Shown here: piece after piece, positions 7,382 to 16,400 of the stretch | Layout of the letters: every line of letters starts with the position of its first letter | Position numbering within the stretch: the first letter of the stretch is position 1 | Origin: Treponema sp. | Lineage (GTDB): Bacteria; Spirochaetota; Spirochaetia; Treponematales; Treponemataceae | Length of the DNA stretch: 52,582 nucleotides | Reading direction: 5' to 3' | Assembly (NCBI GenBank): GCA_017961705.1 | Contig: JAGCWT010000153.1 | Location: 1 to 52,582, forward strand | Made by a program: the position numbers and the translations under genes | The notes under the pieces: model-generated | Seen by the model: only the letters and a program-made list of their open reading frames with translations | What the model was told of the DNA's origin: nothing | Databases searched by the model: none

Positions 7382-10300
7382 ATGGTTCGTATCTACGTAG
7401 AAAGAAAGGCCGGCTTTGCAAACGAAGCGGCGCGGATTTATTCCGAAATAAGCGGTTTTTTGGGAATTGGCGGTGTTACCGGTGTTCGTTACCTGAACCG
7501 GTACGATATAGAGAATGTTTCTGACGCTGTTGCAAAATCGGCGGCCACACGCATTTTCTCCGAACCCCAGTCGGACAATGTTTTCTTTGAAGATTTTGAA
7601 GTGCCCGCAGGTTCAACTCAGATTATCTGGGAATACCTGCCCGGGCAGTACGACCAGCGTGCGGATTCTGCAGAGCAGTGCCTTAGCCTTTTGCGTGAAG
7701 GTCTAAAAGGTTCCGTTACGGTTGGCACAGAGCCTCCCCGCGTAAAATGTGCAAAAATCGTTTTGCTTAGCGGAAACGTTGCCGCTAGCGACGTGGAAAA
7801 AATTCAGCATTACCTTATAAACCCGGTGGACAGCCGTTTGGCAGATTCTGCAAAGCCCAAGACTCTGCAAATGCAAACCCAGGTTCCCGGCGACATAGAA
7901 ATTGTAAACGGCTTTATCTCTTTGAACGAAGCAGACCTCGAAGCCTACCGCAACCAGCTTGGCCTTGCAATGGACTTTGCAGACATCAAGTGGATGCAGG
8001 ACTACTTTAAGAAGATTAACCGCGACCCAACCATTACGGAGATCCGCGTTCTTGACACTTACTGGAGCGACCACTGCCGCCACACAACATTCAACACGAT
8101 TCTTAAGGACATTCAGATAGAAGACGGCCCTTATGCAGACCTTTTCCGTTCAAGCTACCAGCACTACACGGACATGAGGGCGGATCTTTATGCAAACCGT
8201 CCGGACAAGAAAGTAACTCTTATGGACATGGCCTGTATTGGTGCAAAATACCTTCGTGCCCACGGTGGTCTAAAAGAGCTTGAAGTTAGCGAAGAAAACA
8301 ATGCTTGTTCCATTTACATAGACGTTCACTATACCACGGACGCTTCAGGCAAGCCTTTGGCAAAAGAAGAAACTGAACGCTGGCTGCTTGAATTCAAGAA
8401 CGAAACCCACAACCACCCTACAGAAATTGAACCATTTGGTGGTGCTGCAACATGTATAGGAGGCGCAATCCGTGACCCGCTTAGCGCACGCTCTTGGGTT
8501 TACCAGGCACTCCGCGTAACAGGTGCAGCAGACCCGACAGTTCCACTTAACCAGACCTTGCCCGGAAAGCTCCCACAGATGAAGCTTACCCGCGAGGCAG
8601 CCCAGGGATTCTCTTCTTACGGAAACCAGATTGGTCTAACCACTGGCCAGGTTGCAGAAGTTTACCACCCCGGTTATGTTGCAAAGCGCATGGAGCTTGG
8701 TGCAGTTATTGCCGCAGCCCCAGTTGATTTGGTTCTTCGCGAAACTCCGGAAGCCGGAGACATTATCATTTTGCTTGGTGGCGGAACAGGCCGCGACGGT
8801 ATTGGTGGAGCTACAGGTTCTTCCAAAGTCCACACACAGAAGTCCGTTACTACAGCCGCCGCAGAAGTTCAGAAGGGAAATGCCGTAGAAGAAAGAAAGA
8901 TCCAGCGCCTCTTCCGCAACAAAGAAGCCTGCCTTATGATCCGCCGCTGCAACGACTTTGGTGCCGGTGGCGTAAGCGTAGCCGTTGGAGAGCTTGCCCC
9001 TGGACTAGACATCAACCTGGATGCAGTTCCAAAGAAGTATGAAGGCCTGGACGGAACTGAACTTGCAATAAGCGAAAGCCAGGAACGCATGGCAGTTGTT
9101 GTCCGCAAAGAAAATGTTCAGAAGTTTATTGAAGCCGCAAACGCAGAAAACCTTAACGCAGTTGTTGTTGCAACCGTTACGGATACAAACCGCATGGTAA
9201 TGAAGTGGCGCGGAAAAACAATCGTAGACATTGACCGCTCATTCATAGACACAGCTGGTGCCCCACACGAAGCAGAAGCCCTTCTTGAAAGCCCTGCAGA
9301 ACCAAAAAAATCACCACTTGTAAATCCCCTCGAAAGCGTTGCAAAAGTCTTGGGCGAAAACCCTGATTCAGCCGCAGTAGAAAAGGCCTGGATTGCAAAC
9401 ATAAACGACCTTGCATGCTGCTCTCAGCGTGGCTTGGGAGAAGGATTTGACGGTTCAATCGGTGCGTCATCAGTTCTTATGCCTTATGGCGGAAAGTACC
9501 AGTGCACACCGGAAGCCGGTATGGCCGCAAAGATTCCGGTCCTTTCTCCCCGCGAAACTTCTACCGTAAGCCTTATGAGCTACGGCTTTGACCCAAGGGT
9601 TGCCCAGTGGTCTGCATGGCACGGTGGCCAGACGGCTGTATTGTCAAGCCTTGCAAAGATTACATGCCTTGGAGGGCGCGCATCCACCTGTTACCTCTCT
9701 TTCCAGGAATTCTTTGGACGCGCTGTAGACAAAAAGACTTGGGGTTACCCGGCAGCAGCCTTGCTTGGAGCCTTGGACGCACAGAATTCCATGGGCACAG
9801 GTTCAATTGGCGGCAAGGACAGTATGAGCGGAACCTTTGAAAAGCTCAACGTTCCACACACGCTCGTAAGCTTTGCCGTAACAACCGACACTGCAAAGAA
9901 CATCAGAAGCGGTTCCTTCCAGAAAGCAGGAAACGGAATCTACCTTGTAAGCGTTCCCTATTCACAAGACCTTGCTCCCGACTTTGAAACCTTCAAGCAG
10001 AACTCCGAAGTTCTCTACAAACTTAACGCAAGCGGAAAAATAAGTGCAATGTATCCGGTAACAGCCGGTGGTATTGCAGAAGCCGTAAGCAAAATGGCAA
10101 TGGGCAACAGAATCGGTGCCGCAATCAGAATGATTCCAGAAAGCGCAACCGCAGCAGAACTTGGCCTTGACGTAAGCGCACGCGACCTCTTTACCCCGCT
10201 CTACGGTTCAATCATCGTGGAAAGTGCGGAAGATCTGGAAGCCCTTGCAGACTTTGCAGAAGGAACAGTTGTAAAGCTTGGAGAAACAACAGCAGAAAAA

Positions 10301-11344
10301 TCAATCAACGTCTTTGGCACAACAATTGCCTTGGACAAGATAGAAAAAGCCTGGGAAGAAAAGCTTTCCGTTGTATTCCCGCCAGTAAGCGGTGCAAAGG
10401 AACAGGACCCTCTCGAAGACTGGGCAAAGAAAGAAGACGAATCCCTTGCAAAGGCACGCATCTCTTTTAACATTAAGAACCTTCCTGCATCAAAGCCACG
10501 CGTAATCATACCGGTATTCCCCGGAACAAACTGCGAGTTTGACATGGCACGCGCATTCAACCTGAACGGAGCGGACACAAAGATTATGGTATTCCGCAAC
10601 CGCACACCGGAAGAACTTGCCGCAAGCCTTAAGAACTTGGCAAAAGAAATTGAGGCCGCACAGATTCTTGCATTCTCTGGTGGATTCAGCAGCGGAGACG
10701 AGCCGGACGGTTCTGGAAAATACATTGCAAACGTAATCCGCGAGCACCAGGTAGCAGACGCAATCATGGACTTGCTCAAAAAGCGCAACGGTCTTGTACT
10801 CGGCATCTGCAACGGATTCCAGGCACTCATCAAGACAGGCCTTGTTCCCTACGGAGAAATCCGCGAGATGACGGACAAAACACCAACCCTTACCTTTAAC
10901 AAGGTTGGCCGTCTTATAAGCCGCGTAGTCCGCACAAGAATGGTCAGCGCAAAAAGCCCCTGGGCCTTGGACAAAAGCATCCTTGAACCAAAGATGCACC
11001 TTGTTCCAATAAGCCACGGAGAAGGACGCGTTGTTATGGATAAAAATCTTGCCAAAAAGCTCTTCGAAGCAGGACAGGTATTTACCCAGTACGTAGACGA
11101 AAGCGGAATGCCAAGCATTAGCGAACCGGACAACCCCAACGGAAGCCTCTTTGCAATCGAAGGTCTTACTAGCCCGGACGGACACGTTCTTGGTAAGATG
11201 GCACACAACGAACGCACGGTTGGCTTGGACGTAAACGGTTCTTCCGCAGACTTAATCAAAAACATTGCGGTGGAAGGCGTTCAAAGCAAAAACGAAAACT
11301 CCTGCCAGAACATATTCCGCGCAGGCGTTGCCTATTTTGCATAG
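7382..11344 (+). CDS. purL: Phosphoribosylformylglycinamidine synthase, single-chain
   Basis: 1320 aa, the size of the long single-chain enzyme. It converts FGAR, glutamine and ATP to FGAM in de novo purine synthesis. The synthetase halves are clear: YWSDHCRHTTF (~230), FKNETHNHPTEIEPFGGAATCIGG (~345), DFGAGGVSVAVGEL and GGKDSMSG. The C-terminal class-I glutaminase has GTNCEFDMA, the nucleophile Cys1143 in GICNGFQ, and His1275/Glu1277 in MAHNER, so the triad is complete. The usual purS/purQ/purL split is therefore absent. It is monocistronic, flanked on both sides by the dispersed GC-rich repeat. Leaderless translation is predicted from the promoter position. Strong call. Confidence 0.96.
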   Translation: MVRIYVERKAGFANEAARIYSEISGFLGIGGVTGVRYLNRYDIENVSDAVAKSAATRIFSEPQSDNVFFEDFEVPAGSTQIIWEYLPGQYDQRADSAEQCLSLLREGLKGSVTVGTEPPRVKCAKIVLLSGNVAASDVEKIQHYLINPVDSRLADSAKPKTLQMQTQVPGDIEIVNGFISLNEADLEAYRNQLGLAMDFADIKWMQDYFKKINRDPTITEIRVLDTYWSDHCRHTTFNTILKDIQIEDGPYADLFRSSYQHYTDMRADLYANRPDKKVTLMDMACIGAKYLRAHGGLKELEVSEENNACSIYIDVHYTTDASGKPLAKEETERWLLEFKNETHNHPTEIEPFGGAATCIGGAIRDPLSARSWVYQALRVTGAADPTVPLNQTLPGKLPQMKLTREAAQGFSSYGNQIGLTTGQVAEVYHPGYVAKRMELGAVIAAAPVDLVLRETPEAGDIIILLGGGTGRDGIGGATGSSKVHTQKSVTTAAAEVQKGNAVEERKIQRLFRNKEACLMIRRCNDFGAGGVSVAVGELAPGLDINLDAVPKKYEGLDGTELAISESQERMAVVVRKENVQKFIEAANAENLNAVVVATVTDTNRMVMKWRGKTIVDIDRSFIDTAGAPHEAEALLESPAEPKKSPLVNPLESVAKVLGENPDSAAVEKAWIANINDLACCSQRGLGEGFDGSIGASSVLMPYGGKYQCTPEAGMAAKIPVLSPRETSTVSLMSYGFDPRVAQWSAWHGGQTAVLSSLAKITCLGGRASTCYLSFQEFFGRAVDKKTWGYPAAALLGALDAQNSMGTGSIGGKDSMSGTFEKLNVPHTLVSFAVTTDTAKNIRSGSFQKAGNGIYLVSVPYSQDLAPDFETFKQNSEVLYKLNASGKISAMYPVTAGGIAEAVSKMAMGNRIGAAIRMIPESATAAELGLDVSARDLFTPLYGSIIVESAEDLEALADFAEGTVVKLGETTAEKSINVFGTTIALDKIEKAWEEKLSVVFPPVSGAKEQDPLEDWAKKEDESLAKARISFNIKNLPASKPRVIIPVFPGTNCEFDMARAFNLNGADTKIMVFRNRTPEELAASLKNLAKEIEAAQILAFSGGFSSGDEPDGSGKYIANVIREHQVADAIMDLLKKRNGLVLGICNGFQALIKTGLVPYGEIREMTDKTPTLTFNKVGRLISRVVRTRMVSAKSPWALDKSILEPKMHLVPISHGEGRVVMDKNLAKKLFEAGQVFTQYVDESGMPSISEPDNPNGSLFAIEGLTSPDGHVLGKMAHNERTVGLDVNGSSADLIKNIAVEGVQSKNENSCQNIFRAGVAYFA

Positions 11345-11420
11345 AGCAAACAAATAAAAACCCTGGGACAGTTTTTCTGGAAGATTTTTTTTCTTATCTG
11401 GAGCCGCTTTTTCCTGTAAA

Positions 11421-11552
11421 ACTGCCCCTTCGGGGAGGCCTTTTGGAACGGGCTTTCCGGGGTCGCTTGAAACTGCGTTGCGAAAACCGCGGGTCCCTTC
11501 CCGCTCCATTGCTACCGCAACGGCTGCGCCGCCCCTCCAATCCCGGCTAGGC
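11421..11552 (-). repeat. Dispersed GC-rich intergenic repeat, copy R2
   Basis: Read on the minus strand: GGATTGGAGGGGCGGCGCAG, CCGTTGCGG, CAATGGAGCGGGAAGGG, then CGACCCCGGAAAGCCCG as in R1. It includes a CCCC-TT-CGGGG hairpin near 11426-11436. It fills most of the gap between purL and the 11592 gene. Confidence 0.8.
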
Positions 11553-11591
11553 TTAATGGCAAGTAAGCTGGCCGCATAAGAAGGAGTAAAT

Positions 11592-12269
11592 ATGAAAAAA
11601 GTTGCACTTGTATTTTTATTTATTCTAGCAGGAATGTCTCTTGTCTTTTCCCAAGGAGCAAAAGACTACGGCGAAGATGATTACTATGATGGACTTGAAG
11701 AACTTTCCAAGCTAAGCCCCAAAGAACTGTGTGAACTTTTATCCACAGAAGAAAATGAAAACTTCATTACGCTTTACGTCCTAACTTTAACAAAGGAAGG
11801 TTTTGAAAGCGACAATGAAATTCCTCCGGTAACAGAAAAACGCTTTAAGGAAATCCTAAAAGAAATAGAAAACCTGGAAGGCAAAGTCAAAAAGAAGATA
11901 AAAAAGTCCGGCTACTTAAAAAAAGACGGTTATGCTTACAAAAAGGCCTTCGGCAACACTTTCCTGGTGAACTTAAAGGCAGACACTCCCTATTCCTATT
12001 ATAGAATCCGCAACCCGGAAGCAGACAACGGCTTGAATGACTTTATCGGAGTCTTCTATTCGCGCCCCAGCAAAAAAGGCTACATCATCTTTACAGGCTT
12101 AAGGCTCAATCTAGAAAACGAACTTGACGATGACCTTAACTTTGACTCAGAAGATTTTGTTGACATGTACAATGAATGCAAAGAAAAATCAGAATTTACA
12201 AGCTCAATAAAAATAGACGGCAAAAAACACACTGTCTTTTTCATGGATATTGAAGACGAATTAGAATGA
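11592..12269 (+). CDS. Secreted protein, unknown function
   Basis: 225 aa. A signal peptide (residues 1-20, ending SLVFSQ) precedes an acidic region with helices rich in Lys/Glu. GYLKKDGYAYKKAFGNTF and the C-terminal KKHTVFFMDIEDELE are likely beta segments. AGAAGGAG lies 6 nt before the ATG. The next gene starts 19 nt downstream in the same direction, so the two secreted proteins are probably co-transcribed. No family recognised. Confidence 0.6.
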   Translation: MKKVALVFLFILAGMSLVFSQGAKDYGEDDYYDGLEELSKLSPKELCELLSTEENENFITLYVLTLTKEGFESDNEIPPVTEKRFKEILKEIENLEGKVKKKIKKSGYLKKDGYAYKKAFGNTFLVNLKADTPYSYYRIRNPEADNGLNDFIGVFYSRPSKKGYIIFTGLRLNLENELDDDLNFDSEDFVDMYNECKEKSEFTSSIKIDGKKHTVFFMDIEDELE

Positions 12270-12288
12270 ACAGATAAAGATAGAATAA

Positions 12289-13413
12289 ATGAAAAAAGTT
12301 TTTGTATATGCACTTTTAATGCTTACAGCCTTTCCAATTTTTGCAGAAGAGGCTTACATCCGCTCAGCAGAGGCAAGCAGCACTTATTCGGAATTGCTTT
12401 CTGGAAAAGAAGTTGTTTATGATGCGCTGAATGCTTTTGATGGTAAATTGGACACCGCCTGGGTAGAAGACAAGTCTGATTCTGGAATTGGTGAAACGCT
12501 AACGGTTAGTTTTTATGAGCCGGTTAAAATTGACGAAATTAGAATCATAAACGGTTTTGCCCACAATGACTTATACAAAAAGAACAACCGTGTAAAAAAG
12601 CTGAATATTGGCTGCGTTAATGAAGATTTGGGACCTTGTGCTGATTATACGCTCAAAGATGACTGCGATGATTTTCAGTCTGTTCATCTTGAAGAAACTC
12701 CCGAAAAAGTTACGGCCGTTATTTTTACGATTCAAGATGTTTACAGGGGAACAAAATACAACGACACATGCATTGATGAAATCCGCTTTTACTACAAAGG
12801 TTCTTTGATTCCCAATAAAAATGTTGAAAGACTTAAGCAGGCAAAAAAAGATTCTAAGGCTGCGGCTCAAAAGAATTATTCTGCTCTTTTAAAAAAGCTT
12901 TCACAAAGGGCAGAGCGCAAGTATCAGACCAAGGACGGAAAATATAGCGGATATGCTTTTCTTCTTCCTCTTGATTCTGGCGTTGAAAAAGGATATGTCA
13001 TTAGTATTGACGATGGAATTGGATTTTTTGAATGCTGGTTTAAGACGGTTGATGATTATAAGAGAACGTATGGAAAAAACGACTGGCAGTGGCTTGAAAA
13101 TCCTTCAATAAACATCAGCGATTATTTTTATATTGTTCCGCATATTGGATACAGGTACAACGACAACCGGCACTTCACTTTTGATTCAAGTACAAACAGC
13201 ATTGTAACAGAAAACAGAACTGTAGCTTATACCCAGAATTCTTTTTCAGGCGGCTACGAAACCAGAGATTATCTTTTGGATACCGACCCAAAAAGCACTT
13301 ATGAACTCTTCAGTTCTGTTACAGAGCCAAATTACCGCATTGATATAAACGGAATTCCCTATCTTCTTATTGACAGCGAATGTCTTTTCGTTAATATCTA
13401 TGACGGAATTTAA
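12289..13413 (+). CDS. Secreted protein with discoidin-like (NADase-type glycan-binding) domain
   Basis: 374 aa with a signal peptide ending IFAEE. Residues about 25-165 match the discoidin-like glycan-binding domain of spirochaete and firmicute surface proteins: AFDGKLDTAWVE, GIGETLTVSF, VKIDEIRIINGF, NNRVKKLNI and DTCIDEIRFYYKG. This fold binds carbohydrate, so the protein probably contacts a glycan in the periplasm or outside. A lysine-rich linker follows (AKKDSKAAAQKNYSALLKKL), then a C-terminal region of unknown fold. The ribosome-binding site is weak; translation is probably coupled to the preceding gene. Confidence 0.7.
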   Translation: MKKVFVYALLMLTAFPIFAEEAYIRSAEASSTYSELLSGKEVVYDALNAFDGKLDTAWVEDKSDSGIGETLTVSFYEPVKIDEIRIINGFAHNDLYKKNNRVKKLNIGCVNEDLGPCADYTLKDDCDDFQSVHLEETPEKVTAVIFTIQDVYRGTKYNDTCIDEIRFYYKGSLIPNKNVERLKQAKKDSKAAAQKNYSALLKKLSQRAERKYQTKDGKYSGYAFLLPLDSGVEKGYVISIDDGIGFFECWFKTVDDYKRTYGKNDWQWLENPSINISDYFYIVPHIGYRYNDNRHFTFDSSTNSIVTENRTVAYTQNSFSGGYETRDYLLDTDPKSTYELFSSVTEPNYRIDINGIPYLLIDSECLFVNIYDGI

Positions 13414-13540
13414 TTCAAAAACAAAAGAAGTCCGCACAGGCGATTTTTACTGGGAGTAAAATCTGCGTTGATTTGACGCGCTTTAATACAGCCCTTCCAA
13501 AAGAAATGTATCGTTTTGACCCACTTGTAGCAGAGGCATG

Positions 13541-13652
13541 AGGCCGGATTGGAGGGGCGGCGCAGCCGTTGCGGGTGGTGAGCGCGGGCTTTGCCCAAGT
13601 GAACCCCCGCAATGGAGTGGGAAGGGCCCCACGGAACCCCGCAAAGCCGTTC
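13541..13652 (+). repeat. Dispersed GC-rich intergenic repeat, copy R3
   Basis: GGATTGGAGGGGCGGCGCAG, CCGTTGCGG, a variable insertion, then CAATGGAGTGGGAAGGGCCC and ACGGAACCCCGCAAAGCC. It sits in the 377-nt gap before the Hsp20 gene; the rest of that gap holds only the sigma-54-like site and the leader. Confidence 0.8.
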
Positions 13653-13722
13653 TATGATGAATACCTGTTTACATTTTTCATATATCCCCAAAATAAAAAT
13701 TGCCGTCCAAAATAAAAAAAAG

Positions 13723-13739
13723 TTGGCACGGAATATGCT
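13723..13739 (+). promoter_or_regulatory. Sigma-54-type promoter of the Hsp20 gene
   Basis: TTGGCACGGAATATGCT matches the -24/-12 consensus YTGGCACGNNNNTTGCW at all but one position, with exactly 10 nt between the GG and GC pairs. Transcription would start near 13750, giving a leader of about 40 nt that contains GGAGG before the ATG. An alternative vegetative -10 (TGC-TATATG) overlaps it. Confidence 0.55.
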
Positions 13740-13790
13740 ATATGATAAGTGTAAATCTAAATATTTTGCCTAAGGGCATGGAGGTATATT

Positions 13791-14294
13791 ATGAACGGAC
13801 TTTCACTTATTGATTCAATTTTGGATGGTGTTTACGGAGCTGCAAACTGTGGTGAACGCAATAGCGAGCGTAATTTTGTTCCGGCAGTTGATATTGAAAA
13901 AAACAGCAAAGCTTATGTCTTGTACATGGACTTGCCTGGAAAAACAGAGGCAGACATAGAGATTAGCGTTAAGGAAAACCTTCTGACTATTGCTTCTGCA
14001 AAGGCTGACGGCGCAAATGGCGGTGCAACTAATGCTGCAAATGATTCTGCAAAGGCAGACAGTGCAAATGAAGGTGCAACCGATGCAACAAATGATTCTT
14101 CAAAAAAGGAAGAGGAAGTGCAGTACCTTCTCTGCGAACGTTCCCTTGCCGGTAATTTTAAGCGCACCTTTACTCTTGCAAATGACTGCGATGCCACAAA
14201 CATTTCTGCCCAGCTTAAAAACGGCGTGCTTACGGTAACAATTCCTGTAAAGGCAGAAGCCGAACCACAGAAAATCCGTATTCAGGCAGCATAA
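13791..14294 (+). CDS. Hsp20/alpha-crystallin small heat-shock protein with tandem-repeat insertion
   Basis: 167 aa. FVPAVDIEKNSKAYVLYMDLPGKTEADIEISVKENLLTIASAK is the start of an alpha-crystallin domain, and RSLAGNFKRTFTLANDCDATNISAQLKNGVLTVTIPVK is its end with the GVLTVTIP signature. The family is an ATP-independent holdase that keeps unfolding proteins soluble. Between the halves lie about 37 residues of Ala/Asn/Ser/Asp sequence made of two 17-residue repeats (13998-14099). They fall in the loop that normally joins strands of the sandwich, so the fold should tolerate them. GGAGG precedes the ATG. A sigma-54-like promoter lies upstream and a strong terminator downstream. Confidence 0.9.
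   Translation: MNGLSLIDSILDGVYGAANCGERNSERNFVPAVDIEKNSKAYVLYMDLPGKTEADIEISVKENLLTIASAKADGANGGATNAANDSAKADSANEGATDATNDSSKKEEEVQYLLCERSLAGNFKRTFTLANDCDATNISAQLKNGVLTVTIPVKAEAEPQKIRIQAA
13998..14099 (+). repeat. Two 51-bp tandem coding repeats in the Hsp20 gene
   Basis: Units 13998-14048 and 14049-14099, 17 codons each: AKADGANGGATNAANDS and AKADSANEGATDATNDS. The two have diverged mostly at Gly/Ser, Gly/Glu and Asn/Asp positions. Confidence 0.9.
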
Positions 14295-14305
14295 AAAAAT
14301 CCTGG

Positions 14306-14365
14306 AAAGAACCGGTTTGAGCTTTTAAGGCGCATCTTTGCCGCTCAGACCGGTTCTTTTTTTTT
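14306..14365 (+). terminator. Rho-independent terminator after Hsp20
   Basis: Long stem: AAAGAACCGGTTTGAGC pairs with GCTCAGACCGGTTCTTT across a short loop, then a run of T ending at 14365. Confidence 0.9.
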
Positions 14366-14391
14366 GCACTTTGCAAAACTTGTGCTATAAT
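14364..14391 (+). promoter_or_regulatory. Extended -10 promoter of the cytidylate-kinase-like gene
   Basis: TTGCAC (14364-14369), 16 bp, TATAAT (14386-14391) preceded by TGC. The leader carries AAGGAG before the ATG at 14422. Confidence 0.7.
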
Positions 14392-14421
14392 AGGAGGTGA
14401 ACAAGATAAGGAGAAATTTTT

Positions 14422-15066
14422 ATGAAAAAGATAATAACTTTTGGACGTGAATATGGCAGCGGAGGCCGCACAATTGCCCGCCTGGTTGCCGAAAAACTTG
14501 GCATTCCCTTTTATGACAACGAAATTATAGACAAGGCTGCAGAAGATTCAGGGCTTTCTCCCGACTTTATCAAAAAGACGGAGCAGAATCTTTCTTCCGG
14601 CTTGCTTTATTCACTTTTGCTTGGTGCAAGTTACGCAGCTCCAGGTACGGCTGGAATTTCTGCAGGAGCTTCAGTACCGGCTCTTCCCTTGGCAGACCAG
14701 GTTTTTAATGCCCAGCGAAAGGTTATCATTGACTTTGCAAAGAAAGGCCCCTGTGTAATTGTTGGCCGCTGCTCAGACTACGTTTTGCGCCATTGCGATG
14801 AAGTGGACAAGCAGGATATTCTTAACGTGTTTGTTTACGCCCCGCTTGCCTTTAAGGTAAAACGCGCAATAGAAACAAAGGGGTTGGACCCCAAAACTGC
14901 GGAACGCGAGGTAAAGCGGATAGACAAATGCCGCGCAAACCACTACAACACTTTTACGGAAAGAACCTGGGGTAAAAGAGACCACTACGACATTCTTTTG
15001 AACAGCTCACTCATGGGTATGGAAAAGTCTGCCGACCTAATCGTGGAAATTGCAAAAAATTCCTAG
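14422..15066 (+). CDS. Cytidylate kinase-like P-loop kinase
   Basis: 214 aa. ITFGREYGSGGRTIARLVAEKLGIPFYD has the P-loop variant of the cytidylate-kinase-like family, followed by a DNEIIDKAAED substrate region, CVIVGRCSDYVL (Walker-B-like area) and the RAIETKGLDPKTAEREVKRIDKCRANHYNTFTER lid. This family is distinct from canonical Cmk but shares its fold; nucleotide or other small substrates are possible. Residues about 60-95 are a Gly/Ala/Ser-rich insertion (LLLGASYAAPGTAG). AAGGAG lies 7 nt upstream. It is separate from the convergent CNNM operon. Confidence 0.8.
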   Translation: MKKIITFGREYGSGGRTIARLVAEKLGIPFYDNEIIDKAAEDSGLSPDFIKKTEQNLSSGLLYSLLLGASYAAPGTAGISAGASVPALPLADQVFNAQRKVIIDFAKKGPCVIVGRCSDYVLRHCDEVDKQDILNVFVYAPLAFKVKRAIETKGLDPKTAEREVKRIDKCRANHYNTFTERTWGKRDHYDILLNSSLMGMEKSADLIVEIAKNS

Positions 15067-15083
15067 AATGGATGGTGGAACAG

Positions 15084-15104
15084 ACCCTGAAGCAAGTTCA
15101 GGGT
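15084..15104. repeat. Short palindromic hairpin between convergent genes
   Basis: ACCCTGAA-gcaag-TTCAGGGT, a perfect 8-bp stem inside CAGACCCTGAAGC...GTTCAGGGTGACA. It resembles a mobile palindrome common in many bacterial genomes. There is no T-run, so it is not a standard terminator. Confidence 0.6.
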
Positions 15105-15128
15105 GACAGTTAATTATTATTTGCCATA

Positions 15129-16400
15129 CTAGTTGAGTTTTATTCGGACGCTTTGAATGCGGCGGGAACTCTGGTCTTCTATTATAAAGATGGAATTTTT
15201 GTTTTTGTAGACCGTGCCTGTTGGCGGGAGTTCCCCAAGCTTTTCCAAAAGCCATCCACCAAGCGTCTCTGAAACTTCGCTGTCCAGATTTAGGCTTAGA
15301 ACATCGTTAACGTCTTCCAACTTCATGTCTCCGGGGACAAGGAATTCGTTTACATTCAAAACCCTTACCTTTTGTTCTGCCGGTATGTCCGACATTCCGT
15401 ATTCATCTGTTACGCGGCCAAACACTTCCCGCAAGATGTCGTCCATTGTGACTATGCCTGCCGTGCTGCCGTATTCATTCACCGCAACCGCAAACTGGGA
15501 TTTTTCAAATTTGAATTTTCCAAGCAACTCTACAGCGCTCAATGATTCTGGCACAAACATTACCGGAACCATGCAGATTCTTACAAAGTCCTTGCTGCTT
15601 GTTATCTCTGGCCCCGCAAAAAGAACCGCCTTGTAATGCAGGACGCCTGTTACTGTTTCCGGGCTGTCTTTGTACACGGGCAGACGGGAATATCCAGACT
15701 TAGCAAAGGCTTCTATAACTTCATCCAAAGATGCACTTTCGCTTATGTAGCTTACGAGTGAGCGGTGACGCATTATGTCGTGTACGCGGAGATCGGAAAA
15801 TTCAAATATGCGCTCAAGCATTTTGCGTTCATCCTGTTCAAGCGTGCCTTCGTGTTCACCAACATCAAGAAGTGTGCGCAATTCTTCCTGGGTTACAAGG
15901 GGCTGCCTTTTTTTAAAGAATATGCGCTCTATAAGATTGATGAATTTCCCAAACTGATTGAAGAACCAAACCGCCGGAAAGAGAACCTTTTGCAGTATGC
16001 AAAGTGCCGTTGCAGAATTTTGTGATGATTCCTTTGGTTTTACAGCCGCATAAGTCTTTGGGACAATTTCGCTAAAAATTATTACGAGGACTGTTACAAC
16101 AAAGGTTGCAGCACTTACGCTTTGTGGCCCAAAGATTGCCATTGCAAAAGCCGTTGCCAAAGAAGACATGAGTGTTGTTACAAAATTCGTTCCAATCAGA
16201 GTGGTAGAAATAAGGGAATCAAGATTGTTCTTTAGCTTGGAAACTTTTTTTGCATTGCGTTCCCTGTTCTTTAGCATTTGGTGGATTGTGATTTTGGAAA
16301 GAGACGTGTAGGCTGTTTCCGATGAAGCAAAAAATGCCCCGCAAAACAAAAGGCAGAGAAAGGCAAGGACTGGACAAATTATGTTTATAAAAATGCTCAT
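15129..16400 (-). CDS. CNNM/CBS-domain membrane protein (CorC/TlyC-like), copy 2
   Basis: 423 aa: a DUF21/CNNM membrane domain of four hydrophobic segments (residues about 1-150, with GAFFASSETAYTSLS and FSEIVPKTYA), then a CBS pair (VHDIMRHRSLV ... RLPVYKD; SQFAVAVNEYGSTAGIVTMDDILREVFG) and a C-terminal CorC/HlyC domain (FLVPGDMKLEDVNDVL). Family members are implicated in Mg/Co efflux or cation homeostasis; the hemolysin name is historical. Its ATG overlaps the stop of the upstream paralogue (ATGA at 16397-16400), so it is the last gene of a three-gene operon. The family is secure; the transported ion is not shown. Confidence 0.88.
   Translation of the reverse strand: MSIFINIICPVLAFLCLLFCGAFFASSETAYTSLSKITIHQMLKNRERNAKKVSKLKNNLDSLISTTLIGTNFVTTLMSSLATAFAMAIFGPQSVSAATFVVTVLVIIFSEIVPKTYAAVKPKESSQNSATALCILQKVLFPAVWFFNQFGKFINLIERIFFKKRQPLVTQEELRTLLDVGEHEGTLEQDERKMLERIFEFSDLRVHDIMRHRSLVSYISESASLDEVIEAFAKSGYSRLPVYKDSPETVTGVLHYKAVLFAGPEITSSKDFVRICMVPVMFVPESLSAVELLGKFKFEKSQFAVAVNEYGSTAGIVTMDDILREVFGRVTDEYGMSDIPAEQKVRVLNVNEFLVPGDMKLEDVNDVLSLNLDSEVSETLGGWLLEKLGELPPTGTVYKNKNSIFIIEDQSSRRIQSVRIKLN

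Noticed and set aside
10201-11265. Several 130-240-residue minus-strand frames opposite purL
   Set aside because: They are shadows of a GC-skewed coding sequence; no starts, domains or ribosome-binding sites.
7382-11344. purL as evidence for a purS/purQ split operon
   Set aside because: The protein contains both synthetase and glutaminase, so no extra subunit genes are needed.
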